From Blautia luti (GTDB taxonomy: Bacteria; Bacillota; Clostridia; Lachnospirales; Lachnospiraceae): a stretch of DNA of 64,000 nucleotides. The position numbers were made by a program, and so were the translations under genes. Of this stretch, positions 60,131 to 64,000 are shown piece by piece. Position 1 is the stretch's first letter, and every line of letters starts with the position of its first letter. The notes beneath the pieces were generated by a model. The model searched no databases. It worked only from the letters and a program-made list of their open reading frames with translations, and was not told where the DNA came from. Location: assembly GCF_033096465.1 (NCBI RefSeq), contig NZ_AP028156.1, positions 3,118,501 to 3,182,500 of the forward strand, given 5' to 3'.

Positions 60131-63100
60131 CTATTTCGTCACTTTGATTTTACTTCCTGCTCCTCTGGATATCAATAATTTCTGATATGTTTTCACTTTT
60201 GATGCCGGAACTTTGAATTTACATGTGCTCTTTATATTTTTGAACGCATCACTTCCTGTTTTTGAACTGGTAAGCTTAGTTGTTTTTAAAGTTACAGAAG
60301 ATAATTTCTTATCCCCGTAGAACGCCTTCTTTCCGATGTAATTCAATGAAGTACAGCTGCAACTCACTGTGGTCAGTGCTGTATTTCCGGAAAATGCTTC
60401 CTGACCAATGTAGGTAACATATTTTCCGATTACCACCTTTTTCAGTTTCTTTGCTCCGCTGAATGCTTTCTTTCCAATGGCTGTTACTTTAAATGATTTT
60501 CCACCGATCTTTACTGTAGATGGTACGGTAAGGCTTGTGACTGTTGTTTTGTTTGTTGCTGCTGTAAGTGTTACAGTGCCTTTTCCTGTTGTATCTGCAT
60601 TAGTGATGGTGTATTTCAGTTTTCCTGCTGTATAAGTGCTGTTATTTTTTATCCGTATTGTGAAATTTCTGGAAATACTTCCTGTGTATTTTCCTATTCC
60701 GGTAATGGTAACTATTGCCTGGCCTATATTGGTATTATTTTTGTAAGTTACTTTATAGTCTTTGTTAAGAACCAGTTTCTTTCGCTTCAGAGTTACTGTT
60801 ACTGACGGTTTCAGACTCTTTCCTGTATAATATTTCGCAGACAGTCCGGACACAGTTGCTGTTTTCAGAGATTTTTTGCTGTTTCCATCCAGATCTACAA
60901 ATGTAATTCCAGGAGTATCTTCTGCATAACGCTCTGCCTCCGTACCACCGTAGCCGATGATGGTGAAGCCTTCCTCATATGGTTCGTATGCAGTGTAAGG
61001 TTTTTCGTTTCCCACCTGCGCAGTATATGCTCTGATTCCAAACGCATAGTCCCCGATACTTTCTACACTTTTCGGGATACTTGCTTCCCTTAGATACGGA
61101 CAGGTAGCAAATGCAGCCTTTCCAATTCTTTTTAAGCCTTCTTTAAAGGAAACACTCTTTATTCCTGTATCAGAGAAAGCCATTTCACCGATTTCTTTTA
61201 CGCATGCGGGAATATCCACTTTTGTCAAAGATGTGCAATGCACAAATGCGCCGTCACCAATTGTTTCAAGTTTTCCTTCTTCGAATTCTACAGATACCAG
61301 TTGTTTGCATTCAAAAAATGCTCTTCTTCCGATTGAGGTTACATTGGGTCCTATTTTTAATTTCAGATCTTTCTCAAATCTTTCACATTCAAACAGACTT
61401 TCTGAAATTTCCCCTGAAAGAATCTGAAGTTCCTGCAGATCTGTAAAATCGACTCCATTAAATGTCATGGAATCATATGTAACATCTGCCCCCAGCACAA
61501 GTTTCTCAGGTTTCGTTTCGAAAATAAACGAGTCTCCCAGTTCTGTTACACTCTCCGGAATCTCCAGTTCCGTTAAACCAGTGCCTGCAAATGCCCATGC
61601 ACCAATCCTAGACACTTCTCCAGTTATGGTTACAGAAGTAAGGTTCTCGCAGTTTTCAAACATCGCCTCCGTAATCTCTACAGATCCTGAAATAACAACC
61701 TTTTCCAGAGATTTTATATCACTGAAACCTGCCCATTCCATATTTGTATCTTTATTTCCACCAAGTTGCAGACTTTTCAGATTTTCAGCCTCAATCCTTC
61801 CAATAACACTGACCTTCTCACCGATCACCAGTGTTTCCAAATTGGGAAATGATCCTTCCACAACTCCGGCCTCCGCCACGATTTCTTTTAATTTTACTTC
61901 CCCATCGAAGCATTCTGTACTCATCAGTTCATTTTTTATAACAACTCTCTCAGCACCGCAGTTTTCGAAAGGACTGTCCTCATATTCATACTGAATCTCT
62001 TCAACGGTTTCCGGAATGATCACCTCTTTCAGGTTTTCGCAGTCTCTGAAACTTCCTCTGCCGATTGATTTTATGTTATCAAAAGAAAATGACGTTAAAT
62101 TTTTACATCCTGCAAATGCTGCACTCGGAATCTCTGTAACTCCTTCCATCGTAACTTTAGCTATACCTGAATCAGCGAAGATTCCTCCACCAATAGAAGT
62201 AATTTTCGCCGGAAGCACTATTTCTTTTAAGGATTTACATCCTCTGAAGGCAGCCTCTCCAATACGTTCCACCTTTCCCTCTTCTATATTCACCTCAGAA
62301 AGATTTTCACAGCCATCAAAAACTTCCTGTCCGATCAGTGTTACCTCTGAACCAATTGTAACTTTTTCCAGCTCTTTCATTTCCACGAAATCACTTCCGA
62401 TCATAGAATATCCTTCTTTGATCTCACCAAAATCACCTTTGGTCACAATAAGTTCCTTCGTAGTTCCTCCTTCAAACATTCCTTTCTTATATTCACAGAG
62501 AAAAGTCAGTTTCTGAACTGCCGCATCTTCAAATACAACAGTTCCAATTTCCTGAAGTGATTCGGGAAATACAATATTTTCAAGACTCTTACAACCAGCA
62601 AATGCGTCATCCCTTAAAGTCAGAAGATTCTCTGTAAAAACAAACCCTTTAAAAGCAGTACATCCAGAAAAAGCAGCATACCCTATGTACCTGATCGTTT
62701 CTGTTCCTTCTATACTTTCCAATGCACTGCAGCCTTCAAATGCCTGACTTTCAATGCTTGTAATATTTCCTGTTCCTTCTATTGTTTTCAGTCCGGAGCA
62801 ATCTCGAAAGGCTTCACTTTCAATTTCCACTGTACATCCATTCAGGACTACTTTTTGTAATTCTGTATGATTTTTAAACACATCATAATTTATCTTCGTA
62901 ACATTCTGTGGAATTGTAACCTCTGATGCTGTTCCATTATATTCCACCAGAACTCCATTGTTTATAACAAAATCTTCCAGATTCGTAGCACCGACAGCTT
63001 CTTCTCCATTTTCATCCTGAACATCCGGTACATTCTCATTGTCGGAAATTATTTCCTTCTCTTCATCCACATTCCCCTGTATTGCATCCGTAAATTTCTC

Positions 63101-63217
63101 TCCAGCTGCAAATTCATTACCGTCTGAGAATTCTCCTGCATGTGCAGGGACTGTGGCGATTACTGCGGCCATTACCAAGCCGGCCATTAATCCTGGTATT
63201 TTCAAATTCTTTTTCAT
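60131..63217 (-). CDS. Large secreted BspA-type leucine-rich-repeat protein
   Basis: 1028 residues. A signal peptide (1-27, ending ATVPAHA) is followed by an acidic linker (28-80), then about 20 repeats of the LRR_5/BspA type (for example VTKINYDVFKNHTELQKVVL, LTTVSCSCTSLNYIGKKAFY near the end) in two blocks, about 85-790 and 925-1028. Between them, at about 800-885, is an Ig-like beta domain (YYTGKSLKPSVTVTLKRKKL). There is no LPXTG, membrane helix or SLH domain. BspA-like proteins bind host surface proteins and aid attachment. A tyrosine-poor C-terminus with KVKTYQKLLISRGAGSKIKV closes it. Confidence 0.92.
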   Translation of the reverse strand: MKKNLKIPGLMAGLVMAAVIATVPAHAGEFSDGNEFAAGEKFTDAIQGNVDEEKEIISDNENVPDVQDENGEEAVGATNLEDFVINNGVLVEYNGTASEVTIPQNVTKINYDVFKNHTELQKVVLNGCTVEIESEAFRDCSGLKTIEGTGNITSIESQAFEGCSALESIEGTETIRYIGYAAFSGCTAFKGFVFTENLLTLRDDAFAGCKSLENIVFPESLQEIGTVVFEDAAVQKLTFLCEYKKGMFEGGTTKELIVTKGDFGEIKEGYSMIGSDFVEMKELEKVTIGSEVTLIGQEVFDGCENLSEVNIEEGKVERIGEAAFRGCKSLKEIVLPAKITSIGGGIFADSGIAKVTMEGVTEIPSAAFAGCKNLTSFSFDNIKSIGRGSFRDCENLKEVIIPETVEEIQYEYEDSPFENCGAERVVIKNELMSTECFDGEVKLKEIVAEAGVVEGSFPNLETLVIGEKVSVIGRIEAENLKSLQLGGNKDTNMEWAGFSDIKSLEKVVISGSVEITEAMFENCENLTSVTITGEVSRIGAWAFAGTGLTELEIPESVTELGDSFIFETKPEKLVLGADVTYDSMTFNGVDFTDLQELQILSGEISESLFECERFEKDLKLKIGPNVTSIGRRAFFECKQLVSVEFEEGKLETIGDGAFVHCTSLTKVDIPACVKEIGEMAFSDTGIKSVSFKEGLKRIGKAAFATCPYLREASIPKSVESIGDYAFGIRAYTAQVGNEKPYTAYEPYEEGFTIIGYGGTEAERYAEDTPGITFVDLDGNSKKSLKTATVSGLSAKYYTGKSLKPSVTVTLKRKKLVLNKDYKVTYKNNTNIGQAIVTITGIGKYTGSISRNFTIRIKNNSTYTAGKLKYTITNADTTGKGTVTLTAATNKTTVTSLTVPSTVKIGGKSFKVTAIGKKAFSGAKKLKKVVIGKYVTYIGQEAFSGNTALTTVSCSCTSLNYIGKKAFYGDKKLSSVTLKTTKLTSSKTGSDAFKNIKSTCKFKVPASKVKTYQKLLISRGAGSKIKVTK

Positions 63218-63372
63218 GCCGTTTCCTCCTGAATATGTATATTTTTGTAACTATTCAGCATTCTGCTATCCTGAAACATACAGGTCAGCTTCCACAACTA
63301 ACAGTTACTATTGATTTTATTTTATCATAGGATATCTTCTGCTGTCATTAGCATTTTCCTGCAAAAACAGGC

Positions 63373-63412
63373 CAAAAACAGGTGCGAAAGCCACAGCTGT
63401 CCGCACCTGTTT
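63373..63412 (-). terminator. Terminator of the lipoprotein gene
   Basis: AAACAGGTGCG/CGCACCTGTTT stem with a 15-base loop and T-runs on both strands. Confidence 0.85.
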
Positions 63413-63414
63413 TC

Positions 63415-63855
63415 CTATCTTCCTTCTGCTGCATTCCCCACAGCATCGCCCACATCTTCTACTGCATTGCCGACTCCGTCACCCAGATCCCGAACGCTGT
63501 TTCCCAGTTCTCCGGATACCGTGCCGTCGCCGTTGTTGTTTTCGTCGATTCCTGTGTCGTCCACAGCATTGTTGTCAGCAGCATTATCGTCTACAACTTC
63601 ATCATCAGTCATAGTTCCGTCGTCTGTTACCGCTTCATTGTTTGTGGCGTTATTATTTGTGCTGTCTGTCTTTTTATCTTTGGTCGTCTGATCCTCTGTT
63701 GTATCGTTGTCTGGTTCATTTTCGTCCGTCATAGTATTATCTTCTGTTTCCACTTCGTCTGCTGCGTTATTGTTATTATTTCCACAGGCAGTGAACATGC
63801 ATAATGTAACAACCAGGGCAGCACTCATGAAAAATCTTTTTGCATTTTTTCTCAT
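63415..63855 (-). CDS. Low-complexity lipoprotein, unknown function
   Basis: 146 residues: a lipoprotein signal peptide with lipobox FTAC at residue 24, then a tail of about 110 residues made mainly of Asp, Asn, Glu and Thr (ADEVETEDNTMTDENEPDND and so on), and a regular C-terminal end with valine-glycine-aspartate repeats (GDGVGNAVEDVGDAVGNAAE). Probably disordered and attached to the membrane. No known domain. A ribosome site GGAG lies upstream. Confidence 0.8.
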   Translation of the reverse strand: MRKNAKRFFMSAALVVTLCMFTACGNNNNNAADEVETEDNTMTDENEPDNDTTEDQTTKDKKTDSTNNNATNNEAVTDDGTMTDDEVVDDNAADNNAVDDTGIDENNNGDGTVSGELGNSVRDLGDGVGNAVEDVGDAVGNAAEGR

Positions 63856-64000
63856 ATTTGTCTCCTTTTCTCCGGATCTGCTTCAGATATTCAGCTCATC
63901 TGTTTCTCCGGGATTTATATTGTATTATTAATATGTGCATAAAAAATAATACTATTCTGGAAAAAAGTGTAAAAAAAGAATCCTGCCATTTTCAGACAGA

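Noticed and set aside
60300..63000. Tandem DNA repeats in the LRR gene
   Set aside because: The repetition is at protein level (BspA-type leucine-rich repeats); DNA copies have diverged.
63600..63800. Low-complexity tract as a repeat array or CRISPR
   Set aside because: The repeats are irregular Asp/Asn/Thr codons in a coding frame with a lipoprotein signal; no direct repeats with spacers.

Overview
The window looks like chromosomal DNA of a low-to-mid GC gut Firmicute of the family Lachnospiraceae, most like Blautia or Ruminococcus. This is inferred from protein style only; there is no rRNA in the window. Supporting signs are strong AGGAGG ribosome sites, a T-box leader, an FMN riboswitch, ECF-type riboflavin uptake, a RF2 gene with the CTT-TGA-C frameshift, a LytTR-PAS regulator, a DUF975 protein, BspA-type leucine-rich repeats and many glycoside hydrolases. 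Almost all genes are on the minus strand. There is no rRNA, tRNA, CRISPR array or intact mobile element.

Bases 1 to about 13,000 are a mosaic of live genes and decaying ones. Live genes: a LytTR-PAS regulator, a subtilisin-like protease, a CstA transporter behind a T-box leader, an ECF sigma/anti-sigma pair and a PPC-domain protein. Decaying genes: an alkylsulfatase cut to its N-terminal half, two membrane-protein genes fused by deletion, the tail of a LysR regulator, an ascorbate-type operon (ulaE, ulaG, a SorC-like regulator) collapsed into about 630 bp, an unknown gene with a homopolymer frameshift, and an internally deleted IS4-type element. Two copies of a small inverted-repeat (MITE-like) element lie in the same stretch.

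Bases 12,600-31,000 carry mainly sugar and small-molecule functions: a ZIP metal transporter, an esterase, a Nudix gene broken by an amber codon, a TrmH-type RNA methyltransferase, an operon of Nudix hydrolase, domain-swapped GH3 beta-glucosidase and AEC transporter, riboswitch-controlled ribU, a GH13 oligo-1,6-glucosidase with its LacI regulator, and cobI with an ABC-2 exporter, divergent from a secreted membrane-anchored protein. From 38,325 down to 27,238 a long co-directional cluster holds a peptide-type ABC importer, a DeoR regulator, CutC, a transglutaminase-like protein and a cytoplasmic GH29 fucosidase. This is the best candidate here for an undescribed uptake-and-degradation system, possibly for fucosylated glycopeptides or oligosaccharides.

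Bases 38,600-64,000 are mostly housekeeping: mscS, DUF1294 and an HPr-like protein, a LysR regulator, tex, an M28 peptidase, the ACT-hom-lysC threonine cluster, prfB, a DapF-like protein with both catalytic cysteines replaced by serine, an AraC regulator, a sodium-dependent amino-acid symporter, secA, malQ, hpf, an orphan eukaryote-type HisA, a large secreted BspA-like leucine-rich-repeat protein and a low-complexity lipoprotein. Most transcription units end in clear hairpin terminators.
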